From assembly GCA_031181145.1 (NCBI GenBank), contig JAPSLB010000027.1, positions 1 through 61,045 of the forward strand: a DNA stretch of 61,045 bases, given 5' to 3'. Both the position numbers and the translations under genes were made by a program. Of the stretch, positions 43,638 to 52,707 are shown one piece after another. Below the pieces are notes generated by a model that made no database searches, was not told the origin of the DNA, and was given only the letters and a program-made list of their open reading frames with translations. The stretch comes from Microvirga sp. (lineage in GTDB: Bacteria > Pseudomonadota > Alphaproteobacteria > Rhizobiales > Beijerinckiaceae). How positions within the stretch are numbered: position 1 is the first letter of the stretch; each line of letters begins with the position of its first letter.

Positions 43638-44816
43638 TCAGCGGCCATCGATCGGGCGGTGGTTTCCGGAAGGAGCAGGGAAATCCTCATCCGGCTGCCC
43701 GGCGATATTCCTGATCCTCGTCTCCGATCGAGCAATGGCGTCGGCACCATCGAGGATCTGGAAGACGCTGTCGTAGCGCCGCTCCTCACCATGCTCCAGC
43801 CAGATGAGTTCGCCGCGCTCCTTTGCGTACGCCTTGCCAAGCACATGATTGGTGGAGGGCTCGATGCCGAGAGCGTACTGTCCGGCCTGAAGATTCTGCC
43901 ACTCGTACTGACAGGGGAATTGGTCCTTGCGAGTCGTCACCTCGAAGCCGAGACCGAGGGCATCGTTGACGAGAGCAACTGGCACATTTCCTTCAGCATC
44001 GGCGGCCAGTTCGTGCTGCCAGACCTGCTCATGGAAATTGAGCTGCGGCTTGGGCATACGCCTGTATCCGACGTTCTGGCGACGATACTCCTCACCCGCG
44101 TGAGCGGCCCAGACCACATCCGTGATCGGCGCGAGATAGCGGGAGCCTTCCGCCAGCACAGGGTGTCCGACATTGATGTGGTAGCAGTACATGTGGGGTG
44201 TGCGATAGAAACCATGGTTCACCACACGATCCGTCAAACGGATTTCGTTCGTGCCGACCTTGGTCTCGATCCTGCGGATGAGGTGCAGATCCTCGCCGAA
44301 GACCGCCGATTGCTGCACGACTCCCTCGCACCAGAGGATGCACTCGTCCCCTTCCCAACGCTCACCATAGCCTGTGAGGCGCGCGGGGATTGTGCCGACA
44401 CGCCCGTGAATCGAACTCGAGACGGTCTTGCGCGGCTTGTAGACGTAGTGGGACGCGTCGTCGTCATGCATGAAGAGGATATGGTCGAGACCGCAGGTCA
44501 CCATGAGCCCTGAGAATGAGCGGAGCCATGCAAGCCCGCCTTCGCCTTCGTACTCGTGCAGGCCGGGATGACGGAAGCCGGTGGGAGAATGCCAGCCGAC
44601 GGCACGGCCGTTATGTTCGCAATCGGCAATATCCAGCGCACGATCGACCAGAACCGTAAAGCGAAGACCCGAGCCTGTCCGGAACTCCAGCATGCGGATC
44701 CCACGCTCGACGCCATCCTCCAGCGTCATGAGGCGCACGCCAGCGAACTGGGACAGCATCCCAGCGCGCTCGGAAACGTCGCGGCGCGACATTCTCTGGC
44801 CGAACAATTCCATCAT
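43638..44816 (-). CDS. DUF4432 family protein (aldose 1-epimerase-like)
   Basis: A 392-residue beta-rich protein. It contains GIRMLEFRTGSGLRFTVLVDRALDIADCEHNGRAVGWHSPTGFRHPGLHEYEGEGGLAWLRSFSGLMVTCGLDH and CYHINVGHPVLAEGSRYLAPI. I recognise it as DUF4432, a galactose-mutarotase-like fold found in sugar catabolism operons. A mutarotase or anomer-related role is inferred from fold and context; the exact reaction is not known. ATG 44816 has a GAGG site. Confidence 0.85.
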   Translation of the reverse strand: MMELFGQRMSRRDVSERAGMLSQFAGVRLMTLEDGVERGIRMLEFRTGSGLRFTVLVDRALDIADCEHNGRAVGWHSPTGFRHPGLHEYEGEGGLAWLRSFSGLMVTCGLDHILFMHDDDASHYVYKPRKTVSSSIHGRVGTIPARLTGYGERWEGDECILWCEGVVQQSAVFGEDLHLIRRIETKVGTNEIRLTDRVVNHGFYRTPHMYCYHINVGHPVLAEGSRYLAPITDVVWAAHAGEEYRRQNVGYRRMPKPQLNFHEQVWQHELAADAEGNVPVALVNDALGLGFEVTTRKDQFPCQYEWQNLQAGQYALGIEPSTNHVLGKAYAKERGELIWLEHGEERRYDSVFQILDGADAIARSETRIRNIAGQPDEDFPAPSGNHRPIDGR

Positions 44817-44888
44817 CAAATCCTCGAGATTATGAATTTGCAGAGGCCCTCCCGGCGAACCGGGAGGACAGAGATTAGGCGCTGGCCA

Positions 44889-45803
44889 TCAGAGCCCGTT
44901 TGCACGAAGCTTGCCGTCAAGAAAGCGCTTTGCACGGGGCACGTCCAACTCGTCGAGGTGTTCGATGATGATCGGAATGTTTGGATGCTTCTTCGCCAAG
45001 CGCTGGAGATACAGATCATAGTTCAATGATCCGAGGCCAGGCGCGGGCAGCTCGATTTCGCCGACACCGCGGAAGGTATGGCTCTCAAGCGCGTTCTCGT
45101 CACCGATATCGGCGTGCTTCTCCGACTTGTCGTCACCCGAACGCTTCACATCCTTAGCGTGCGCGATCTTGATCCTGTCGGACAGGGCGTCGAAGACCTG
45201 GTTCAGGATGGAATCCATCCTATCGATGTTGTGCGTCTCGAAATAATTCGTCGGATCCATCAGCAGGCCGAGGCCCGGGTGATCGACCGCAGCAAACATC
45301 CGGAGGGTTTCCTCGACGGAGCCAACCACATTGTTCACGTAGGTTTCGAGAAGGAACACCGCGCCATGATCATAGGCATGCTGCGCCAGATCGGTGATCA
45401 CCTTCCGGCACTCCTCGAAGCCCTCCTCTGTCTTGTTCTTGGGATGGTGGACCCAGTCGGATTCGGTGTTGAAGGTGCCGGTTTCCGAGATGACATAAGG
45501 TGAGCCGAGATACTGCGCGTGAGCGATGATCTCCTTCAGGTACCCGACGCGACGCGCGCGCTCGGACGGCTCCGGATGGATGATGTTGGTATAGCCGGAG
45601 ATGCAGCTGACCGGCAGATCGTTGTCACGGAACGTATCGCGGATACGTACGCACTTCTCCTTCGTGATCTGCCCTGAGGACAGATCCATGTCCTTGAAGT
45701 GCATGTCGAGCTGGACGGTATTGAAGCCCAGCGAGCGGATCTTCTTCGCAGTCTCCTCGAGACTGTAGGGAAAGTAGCCGGAGAAAATACCGACCTGCAT
45801 CAT
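44889..45803 (-). CDS. Sugar phosphate isomerase/epimerase (xylose-isomerase-like TIM barrel)
   Basis: A 304-residue TIM-barrel protein. It starts MMQVGIFSGYFPYSLEETAKKIRSLGFNTVQLDMHFKD, the first strand and helix of AP endonuclease family 2-type epimerases. Metal-ligand acids are visible in ISETGTFNTESDW, VFLLETYVNN, LLMDPTNYF, KIAHAKDVK and IPIIIEHLDE. It could epimerise or isomerise a keto-sugar or inositol derivative. GGGAGG precedes the ATG. Confidence 0.87.
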   Translation of the reverse strand: MMQVGIFSGYFPYSLEETAKKIRSLGFNTVQLDMHFKDMDLSSGQITKEKCVRIRDTFRDNDLPVSCISGYTNIIHPEPSERARRVGYLKEIIAHAQYLGSPYVISETGTFNTESDWVHHPKNKTEEGFEECRKVITDLAQHAYDHGAVFLLETYVNNVVGSVEETLRMFAAVDHPGLGLLMDPTNYFETHNIDRMDSILNQVFDALSDRIKIAHAKDVKRSGDDKSEKHADIGDENALESHTFRGVGEIELPAPGLGSLNYDLYLQRLAKKHPNIPIIIEHLDELDVPRAKRFLDGKLRANGL

Positions 45804-45854
45804 GATAGTGTCCTCCCAGATTGCAGTTTTGTGTGTTGTTGAAGCAGGCCTACC

Positions 45855-46946
45855 TTACTTGGCGTAGTAGTCGGCCAGCGGGATCGCCCTGCCCTCTTCC
45901 ATCGAGCGGTATCCGGCTTCGACGAGGGCCACGGTTCGCACGTTGTCAGCGACGGATAGATCCGGGGGCATTCCGGTCTTCACCGCATGCTGAAGCTGTT
46001 CCATGACGCCCTTGAACGCATGCGGGAACCACATCGTGTCCCAGGTGGGTGTGATCCACTTGCCGTCCGTGGTCCGCTTCGACGCATAAGAGAGCGTAGA
46101 GGCGGCGCCGTTCGGCCAGCCGATGGTTCCCTGCGCGACGCCATCCGTGCCTTCGACACGCCATTTGATGTAGATATCGCTGTCGAAGCCCTCTTCCCTC
46201 GGCCCGGACCAGACATCTTCGAGAGAGACGGCGAGCACCCCTGACGGGAACTTCAGAGTCGAGACCGTGATGCCGTCCTTGTGCTCGAAGGTCGTGCGAG
46301 GGTCCTTGCGGGCTGCCGTGTAGATCTCCGTCGGATCGCCGAAGAGGAAGCGCAGCACGTCCAGATGGTGGACACTCATGTTGGAGAGCGTCAGCCGGTC
46401 ATAATCCTCCAGGAACGTCTGCCAGTGGGGAATGGCGCGCATCTCGATGGTGGCAATGACCGGCGTGCCAAGTTCATCCCGCTCAAGAATCTGTTTGAGC
46501 ACGCGCATCGACTGGTCGTATCGCATGTTCTGGTTTACTGAGAGGATCTTGCCTGCGGCAGCAGCCTCGTCGCGCAGAGCGATAGCATCCTCAAGAGTCA
46601 GCGAGAGCGGCTTCTGCGCCAAAATTCCCTTGATGTGGGGCTGCTTCAGGGCAGCCCTGATCAGGGCCGGCTGCCGATCCGGCGGGAACGCGATATCGAG
46701 GATTTCGACTGTCGGGTCTGCGATCAGCGCCTCGGGCGTGTCGTGCACTTTTGGAATGCTCCATCGATCCGCGACTCTGGCGGCATTTTCCCGGGTACGC
46801 GAGGCGATGGCCACGACATCGAAGCCCGCCTCCCTGTACGCTGCGAGATGGCACTCGGCCATGATCATACCCGCGCCGATTGCGCCGATCTTGAATTCCC
46901 TGGTGCGGATCTCGGGATCCGGCATGAGCCCCTTTGGATCTGCCAT
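45855..46946 (-). CDS. Gfo/Idh/MocA-family oxidoreductase
   Basis: A 363-residue NAD(P)-dependent sugar or polyol dehydrogenase. The Rossmann loop is KIGAIGAGMIMAECHLAAYREAGFDVVAIASRT. AQKPLSLTLEDAIALRDEA corresponds to the EKP motif with the catalytic Lys. MRAIPHWQTFLEDYDRLTLSNMSVHHLDVLRFLFGDP carries the His/Asp region of the second domain. It is the first gene of the operon, with GAGGAG upstream. Substrates in the family include inositols, 1,5-anhydro sugars and aldoses. Confidence 0.9.
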   Translation of the reverse strand: MADPKGLMPDPEIRTREFKIGAIGAGMIMAECHLAAYREAGFDVVAIASRTRENAARVADRWSIPKVHDTPEALIADPTVEILDIAFPPDRQPALIRAALKQPHIKGILAQKPLSLTLEDAIALRDEAAAAGKILSVNQNMRYDQSMRVLKQILERDELGTPVIATIEMRAIPHWQTFLEDYDRLTLSNMSVHHLDVLRFLFGDPTEIYTAARKDPRTTFEHKDGITVSTLKFPSGVLAVSLEDVWSGPREEGFDSDIYIKWRVEGTDGVAQGTIGWPNGAASTLSYASKRTTDGKWITPTWDTMWFPHAFKGVMEQLQHAVKTGMPPDLSVADNVRTVALVEAGYRSMEEGRAIPLADYYAK

Positions 46947-47567
46947 CGTCTTGCTCCTCGCTTCTCGTATGGCTTTTTGTGCGCCCGCCTACCCTTGCTG
47001 GGCCGAAGTATGAGACCGCGACGGACCTCTGGGTCCGCGCGAAAGCGTGACATCGCTCAAGTGGGCGAGAAAACCCGAACCTGCCCGTTTGGAGGCAGGC
47101 GATACGGACGAGCAAATTTCGGGTGAGGCGAGCCCATGCCCGCACGGGCCTTCTGAAGCATGTTATCCTCCCGCCAAGGCAGGTCTTTGCCCGCTCTGGA
47201 CGCATGATTGTTATTGATTTATTCCGATGTCAATAGAGCATAACACATCATTTTGCTGGCAAGACCAAATCATTCTTGATCTGCTGCCCCCATATGGCAC
47301 GCCCGGCGCAGCACCGAAGCGAAAGCACCATTGAAGTGCTTTATTGTCGAGTACGCCTCAGAAACCCTTGGTATCACAACGTTATAAAGTGTTAATCAGC
47401 TGCTCGCTCAATCCTCACCTTTGGTCCAAGCCCTTCCCGACATGAGCCAACCGGTCACTGAAGAGACATCAAAAGAACACTGCCGAAATGATGTATTTTG
47501 ATTTACCGTTGACGTATCTTCAGGCCGCAAGTTAGGTTCCGACGATTCTTATTGTGGCGAGGCTGTT
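46947..47567. promoter_or_regulatory. Divergent regulatory region, sugar operon / LacI gene
   Basis: A gap of 621 bases lies between the oxidoreductase and LacI start codons; its right part is AT-rich. It contains an inverted pair of similar 15-mers, TAACACATCATTTTG (47241-47255) and, on the other strand, AAATACATCATTTCG (47499-47485), 12 of 15 bases alike. These are possible regulator sites. No gene is seen. Confidence 0.5.
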
Positions 47568-48602
47568 TTGAACGTTTTGCGGGCAACCTTGGTCGATATC
47601 GCAAGAGAGGCGGGGGTTTCGACAGCAACGGTCGACCGGGTGCTCAACAGGAGACCGGGCGTGAAAGACCGGACCCGGAACCGGGTCTTCGATGTCGCCG
47701 CGCGGCTGGGCTACATCGACGACTCGACGGACCCCTTGAAGCCGGACATGTCCGCACAGGCCCTGGTCGAAATGGATTTCGTCCTCCCGAGCGGCACCAA
47801 CACCTTCATTCTGGACTTGGCCCGCCACCTCGAGAGCTGCGCCCTATCGCGGCCGGATGTGAGGGCGAACATTCACAGGATCGAAGGCTTCAATCCGGAT
47901 GAGCTCGCCGCAAAACTTGCGGAGCTCTCGGGCAGAACCCAGGGCGTGGGGATGATCGCGATCGATCATCCCACGGTGCGGGAGGCGATCCGTTCGCTCT
48001 CGGCCGCCGGAACATCCGTGCTGACCCTGGTGTCGGACATCTCCAACGTTCCACGCGTCGGCTACATTGGCATCGACAACCGGGCAGCTGGCAGACTCGC
48101 GGGCTATCTCCTCGGCAGGCTATTGCAGGGCAGGCCCGCGAAGGTCGCGCTGCTCGCCGGCTCCCTCTCGTATCGGGGTCACGAGGAGCGGGAAATGGGC
48201 TTCCGCCATATCCTGAGCGAAGCCTATCCCAAACTGTCGATCGTGGAGATGCGCGAGGTTCGCGATGATCTCGAGCGGGCTTATCATGAGGTGAAAACTC
48301 TTCTTGTACGCCACCCCGACATTGCCGGGATCTACAATATCGGTGCCGGCAACCGGGGAGTTGCCCGCGCGCTCGAGGAGAGCGGGCGGAGCAACGATGT
48401 CGTGTTTATCGGGCACGAACTCACCGATTACAGCCGCAGATTCCTGCTCTCCGGAACCATGGACGTGGTGATCGACCAGAACCCGCGGGTAGAGGCGCGC
48501 GAGGCCATCGACCGCCTGTCGCGAGCTATCCGGGGAGAGATCATGCCCGCCTCTCCTCATATCCGGGTGCAGGCGATCTTCCGAGAGAACATTCCAGAGT
48601 AG
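47568..48602 (+). CDS. LacI-family transcriptional regulator
   Basis: A 344-residue repressor. The HTH is ATLVDIAREAGVSTATVDRVLNRRPGVKDRTRNRVFDVAARLGYI. The peripla_BP_4-type effector domain follows (AQALVEMDFVLPSGTNTFILDLARHLE, PRVGYIGIDNRAAGRLAGYLLGR, AKVALLAGSLSYRGHEEREMGFRHIL). The start is TTG with GAGG five bases upstream. The VDRVLN variant and this effector type are typical of regulators beside RbsABC-like operons, so it likely represses the divergent eight-gene operon until sugar is present. Confidence 0.92.
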   Translation: MNVLRATLVDIAREAGVSTATVDRVLNRRPGVKDRTRNRVFDVAARLGYIDDSTDPLKPDMSAQALVEMDFVLPSGTNTFILDLARHLESCALSRPDVRANIHRIEGFNPDELAAKLAELSGRTQGVGMIAIDHPTVREAIRSLSAAGTSVLTLVSDISNVPRVGYIGIDNRAAGRLAGYLLGRLLQGRPAKVALLAGSLSYRGHEEREMGFRHILSEAYPKLSIVEMREVRDDLERAYHEVKTLLVRHPDIAGIYNIGAGNRGVARALEESGRSNDVVFIGHELTDYSRRFLLSGTMDVVIDQNPRVEAREAIDRLSRAIRGEIMPASPHIRVQAIFRENIPE

Positions 48603-48752
48603 GATCAGAGAGCCGCCTTATCTCAAGGCAGACAGCCCCCTATTGTTGCAGCCACCATATGCTGGAAGCCATTGGAGCCGTGATGTCACATTAAACCAAC
48701 TACGAAGGCGGTTGACGTGAGCCCCGGGTTTCCTCCGCTCAGAGCTGGAGTC

Positions 48753-49578
48753 GGTTCTGTCGCGAATTTGAAGCGGAGCCGAGAAGATGGAGAGGAGGCT
48801 CGCTTAGGAATTAAGCAGCAAGCTGCTCGAACTGTTCAGCGAGTGATGGTTGCGGAATTTGGGCATGCTTCGCCTGTCCTTTGCGGATCATGTGATCCAT
48901 TTCGATCCCACCCAGGATTGCGCGAGCGCTGGTTATGGACTTGAATCCGAGCATCGGTCGGATCCGCCGCTTAACTGCGCGATGATCTTGTTCGATACGA
49001 TTATTGAGGTATCGACTCTGCCGGATCCTGATTGGCTTGAGCTGACGCCTTGAGCGATCGCGCAAACGGCTCTCTGCATCAGACGACAGGATCGCCTCCC
49101 GGTTGGTCTGGCTGCCGTCGATGATGATGCGCTCGGGTCGGCCGTGGCGCTTAAGCGCCATGCGCAGGAAGCGCTTGGCAGCAGTCAGATTGCGCTGCTC
49201 ACTGAACCAGAACTCGACGGTGTCGCCGTTGCTGTCGACCGCTCGGTACAAGTACATCCACCGGCCACGGACTTTGATATATGTCTCGTCAACATGCCAC
49301 CTTCCGGTGACGGCTCTCTTTCGCCGATTGAACTGCTCCAGCAAGAGCGGCGTGTAGTGAACGGTCCAGCGATGAATGGTGGCATGATCCACCATCACGC
49401 CGCGTTCGGCCATCATCTCTTCAAGATTGCGCAGGCTGAGGCCATAGGCCAAGTACCACCGGACGCAGAGCAGGATCACGGATCGATCAAAATGCCTGCC
49501 CTTGAACACCATGGCCTCCGCAACTGTGACTCTGGGCATAGTAGCTGAAACTCTGAAACAAATTGTTGCGACAGAGCC
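48753..49578 (-). mobile_element. Complete IS6-family insertion sequence
   Basis: An 826-base element. The ends GGTTCTGTCGCGAATTTG (48753) and, on the other strand from 49578, GGCTCTGTCGCAACAATTTG form the terminal inverted repeats. A full transposase gene lies between them. The flanking octamers CTGGAGTC and CGCTGCCA differ, so there is no target duplication. This fits later deletion or cointegrate events. Confidence 0.85.
48811..49512 (-). CDS. IS6-family transposase (intact)
   Basis: A 233-residue DDE transposase that moves the element by a replicative cointegrate route. The start MVFKGRHFDRSVILLCVRWYLAYGLSLRNLEEMMAERGVMVDHATIHRW gives the HTH. Catalytic residues are in WHVDETYIKV (D), IIIDGSQTNREAI (D) and NRIEQDHRAVKRRI (E). 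Length and motifs are complete, so it may be active. The remnant at 27777 belongs to the same subgroup. Confidence 0.92.
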   Translation of the reverse strand: MVFKGRHFDRSVILLCVRWYLAYGLSLRNLEEMMAERGVMVDHATIHRWTVHYTPLLLEQFNRRKRAVTGRWHVDETYIKVRGRWMYLYRAVDSNGDTVEFWFSEQRNLTAAKRFLRMALKRHGRPERIIIDGSQTNREAILSSDAESRLRDRSRRQLKPIRIRQSRYLNNRIEQDHRAVKRRIRPMLGFKSITSARAILGGIEMDHMIRKGQAKHAQIPQPSLAEQFEQLAA

Positions 49579-50055
49579 CGCTGCCAACGTGCAGATCGAT
49601 GAACTCCGCGCCACGCTTGTCGCCCTCCGCGACGGGATCAAAGATCAGTCCGTTCCATGATGTTTACCATGCAGGATGCTATCTGATTAAAGAGCAACTT
49701 AAACCAGGAGCCAGAATGTAACGGCTTTCGGCTAAACCGCTTCACGCTCTCCCCCGACCGCGTGACATCATGGTGCGCAGAACCGCGATCTCAGCACTCA
49801 ACGGATACACGGCACTTCTGAGAGAGCTGAAGGAGCGGATCCACTCGGCCAGAGCTTTGCCAACCAGCACCTGAAATGGCCTCGGATCCCCGCATCACAT
49901 GTCTCAAGCCAAACCGGGTTGTGGGTCATGTCGAGACCCGAAGCGGTCCATAACAGTAAGGGCGTCCGAAAGAGCGCGCGACCGTCAGCAAGTCTTGGGC
50001 AACCTCCCCCGCGGCTTCGAGTTGACGGCGTATGCCTTCATTCTGGAGAATCAAC
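49579..50055. other. Gene fragment cut by IS6, then no gene
   Basis: Directly to the right of the IS6 end, one plus-strand frame reads ANVQIDELRATLVALRDGIKDQ and stops at about 49660. It is a natural-looking C-terminal tail whose upstream part was removed by the IS. The remaining ~390 bases hold nothing I recognise. Confidence 0.4.
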
Positions 50056-50790
50056 ATGCCCGCTCCCAAAGTGCTCGTCGTCGCCACCTCCCATGATCAG
50101 ATGGGATCCACCGGCCACCGCACTGGGGTCTGGCTGGAGGAGTTGGCTACGCCATACTACGCCCTGCTCGACGGCGGCGTGGAGCTTACGCTCGTATCAA
50201 TCAAGGGCGGCGCCATCCCGTGGGATCCGTGCAGCCTGCCGGCCGAGTCCGGCGAGGGACCCGGCGAGAAGCCGGAGGAGCAGCAGGAGGTCCCGGCCTC
50301 GGTTTACCGCTTCCTCTCCGATGAGAGGGCCATGGCATCAGCCCGGAACTCCCCTGCCCTCGCCAGCGCGGATCCAGGCTCCTTCGACGCGGTGTTCCTT
50401 CCGGGTGGGCATGGGCCGATGTGGGATGCGGCCAACGATGAGGAGCTGGCCAGGATCGTCGGATCGATGTTCGACCAGGGCAAGGTTGTGGCTGCCGTGT
50501 GCCATGGTCCAGCGGGACTCGTGAAGGCGAGGCGGCAGGACGGACGCCCCCTCGTCGATGGCCGCCGGGTGAGCGCCTTCACCAACACGGAGGAGGAGGC
50601 GGTCGGGCTGGTGGCGGTCGTCCCATTCCTGCTGGAGAACCGGCTCAAGGAACTGGGAGGCTTTTTCGAACGCGGGCCGGACTGGCAGCCCTTCGCGGTG
50701 CAGGACGGCAACCTGATCACCGGCCAGAATCCGCAATCCTCCGAGCTCGTCGCTTGGCATGTGCTGACATCCCTCGACAAGGCAGCCTGA
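50056..50790 (+). CDS. DJ-1/PfpI (Hsp31-like) type 1 glutamine amidotransferase-domain protein
   Basis: A 244-residue class I glutamine-amidotransferase-like protein. The nucleophile elbow is VVAAVCHGPAGL, with the catalytic Cys. Also seen are the conserved Glu region GVWLEELATPYYALLDGGVELTLVSIKGG and the loop DAVFLPGGHGPMWDAA. This is the Hsp31/HchA-like subgroup, which handles damaged proteins or glyoxals (chaperone, glyoxalase III or deglycase activity). ATG 50056 has a TGGAGA site. Neighbours give no operon. Confidence 0.88.
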   Translation: MPAPKVLVVATSHDQMGSTGHRTGVWLEELATPYYALLDGGVELTLVSIKGGAIPWDPCSLPAESGEGPGEKPEEQQEVPASVYRFLSDERAMASARNSPALASADPGSFDAVFLPGGHGPMWDAANDEELARIVGSMFDQGKVVAAVCHGPAGLVKARRQDGRPLVDGRRVSAFTNTEEEAVGLVAVVPFLLENRLKELGGFFERGPDWQPFAVQDGNLITGQNPQSSELVAWHVLTSLDKAA

Positions 50791-51019
50791 ATAACGCCCC
50801 TGATGCTCGTCGGAGCGACAGGCTGATGGCGAGCCTCGAAACGGCAGCGGCGCAAGGTCAGCCTCGAATCCTGGTGCATCCTCGACAACACGGCGGCCCT
50901 CGCCGCGAGAGGTGATGCGCTCAAGACCAGAGATCTGCTGCAGGACAACGTTCCATGATCGCCGCTTCCGGGGCAAAAACCGAATGGATCCTCATGTTCC
51001 ATGTATCGGCTGGATCCAT

Positions 51020-51418
51020 TCATGCCACCGGTGGGTGCGGCTCGTTCATGGCCTTCTCCGCCTGAAGCAGCACGTCGAGGCCGCGCCAGGGCTTCGGCAT
51101 GAAGGTGACGCAGTCCGGCAGATCGTTCAGTAAGTCACCTGCGGCGCCCGAGGTGAGCACGATCCTGATGGTCGGCCAGAGCACACAGGCGGCCTTGGCT
51201 AGCTGCACGCCGTCCATCATGCCCGGCAGGCGGATGTCAGCGAAGATCATCGCGACCTCTCCCCCATGCTCCTGCAGATAGGCAAGAGCAGCCTCGGCCG
51301 TGTCGACCTCCACCACCTCAAGATCGGTCTCCTCCAGCAGGGCGCCGGCGAGCTCTCGGACATCCGGATGATCCTCGACGATCAGTGCGACATGGGGTTC
51401 GGGCTGGATGGCATTCAT
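51020..51418 (-). CDS. Single-domain response regulator (CheY-like)
   Basis: A 132-residue receiver domain with no output domain. The acidic pocket is in VALIVEDHPDVRELA, the phosphorylated Asp in VAMIFADIRLPGMMDG, the Thr switch in IRIVLTSGAAG and the Lys in TFMPKPW. Such stand-alone receivers act by protein contact. It begins two bases after the stop of a 58-residue NepR-like gene, so the two form one operon. No histidine kinase gene is adjacent. Confidence 0.9.
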   Translation of the reverse strand: MNAIQPEPHVALIVEDHPDVRELAGALLEETDLEVVEVDTAEAALAYLQEHGGEVAMIFADIRLPGMMDGVQLAKAACVLWPTIRIVLTSGAAGDLLNDLPDCVTFMPKPWRGLDVLLQAEKAMNEPHPPVA

Positions 51419-51420
51419 GG

Positions 51421-51597
51421 TCAGCCTCCTCTGTTCTGCATTCGCCGCAGAATTGTCATCAGCCGCTCGGGCACCGGCTCCTCGAGGGCACTGCGGTAAA
51501 TCTCAGCAACGGCGCGGGCGATCATGAGGGTGGCGACCTCCGACTGCATGTGGTCGACATGCGGCAGGCGCACCTCGTCTGGGGTGTCGTTCGGCAT
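51421..51597 (-). CDS. Small NepR-like protein (58 aa)
   Basis: The minus strand encodes MPNDTPDEVRLPHVDHMQSE, then ATLMIARAVAEIYRSALEEP, then VPERLMTILRRMQNRGG. Two amphipathic helices joined by EPVPER recall NepR, the anti-sigma factor of the alphaproteobacterial general stress response, which has a Y.....EPVPDRF..LL..L pattern and a length of about 60. The comparison is from memory of the motif, not an alignment. It is the first gene of a two-gene operon with a CheY-like regulator. Confidence 0.6.
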   Translation of the reverse strand: MPNDTPDEVRLPHVDHMQSEVATLMIARAVAEIYRSALEEPVPERLMTILRRMQNRGG

Positions 51598-52569
51598 TGA
51601 GCGGCTCCTGGGCTGACATATGTTAGAAGGAGCAATCGCTGACCTGCAGGGAGGTTTCAGCGTAACGGCAAAAACAACTTCCTTCGGGACTGCTGCCGAT
51701 CAGCAAAGGCTTCAAACAGCCTGGTAGGTCGGTCACCGGTTAGGCACGCACAGTAAACAGGTTCCTACTGCGCCGAGGAAAGACTGGCGCAGGCTCCGAC
51801 ATAAATTAGGACTTTAGAACCACACCATGAACCGGAAGCCTTTATGACCGACGAGCGAGCCGGGCATCACGCTGGCTCGGCTCTGCCATCCACCGCAAGG
51901 CGGTCGGCAGGGAGAGTGGGTGAGCCGGCGTGATGCCCCGCTCGCGAGATCTTCTCGGCACCGGAAGTCCAGGATGCCCTCCACGAGGCGCTGACCGCGA
52001 TTGCTCGGTGCGGCGATGACCCTGCATTCCGCCAGCGGCTTGAGGAGACAATGGAAACGTACACTGGGGCGCGTGCGGCGGCGACCGATTTTCCCACTGT
52101 CCTGATTACTGTCGGGGCTGGCTCGGTCACCGTGAAGCAAGGGATGCTTGGGTCATGTCTCTGGGACCGGCCCTCGCTGCGGCACTGGCGCATCAGGCCG
52201 CGGTCGCCGCCGCCTTCGCGGGCATCCTCGCCGATCCGGTGCGACGGCGGCTGTGACTGCACCAGCCTCGGCTGCACCGTCTCATCGACGCCCTTGAGCG
52301 CCAATGGGAGACGGAGCGGCAGGAGGCCAGATTTGCCGCCCCGGATCACGATGTGGCGCGCCCCTTCTGGACCTCCTCGACCTACTCGGCAGCGTTTACC
52401 GGCTCGCGAGAGCCTGAAGGACATGACCACGCCTGTTCCGGGCCTGGCGGAGGAGTCCGGCATACCAACCCTGGCCCGTCGAGAGGTGAGCCACGCTACA
52501 GGTGTGGTATAGTGGATGGCGCAATTCGCTGAGTCGTTGAGGCGATCTTGGATGTGGAAGGATGCGATC
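51598..52569. other. Degenerate region with broken coding remnants
   Basis: Between about 51950 and 52500 the plus strand has pieces with natural protein character in different frames, such as FSAPEVQDALHEALTAIARC then GDDPAFRQRLEETMETYTG, SLGPALAAALAHQAAVAAAFAGILADPVRRRL (ending in a stop) and LHRLIDALERQWETERQEARF. They look like one or two frameshifted small genes, but I cannot name a family. The first 350 bases hold nothing visible. Confidence 0.4.
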
Positions 52570-52707
52570 ATGGCACACCGCGAACAGCATGGAAGCCGGG
52601 AAGCGAAGAAACCCAAGAAGGACAAACCCAAAGGGGGCGGGACTGCCCAGCCTTCTAAGTGGGCCGTGAGCGAAATCGTCGAGGCGCGGACGGACACCAA
52701 GCACTAG
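52570..52707 (+). CDS. MAKGQQR-type small basic protein (45 aa)
   Basis: A GAAGGA site precedes the ATG. The product MAHREQHGSREAKKPKKDKP is followed by a Gly/Thr linker and the short tail SKWAVSEIVEARTDTKH. It belongs to a small, very basic family common in Rhizobiales that starts MAKGQQR.NREAKKPKKEK. Its function is unknown; the charge suggests nucleic acid or ribosome binding. A second copy, with a damaged start, lies at 23700. Confidence 0.65.
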   Translation: MAHREQHGSREAKKPKKDKPKGGGTAQPSKWAVSEIVEARTDTKH

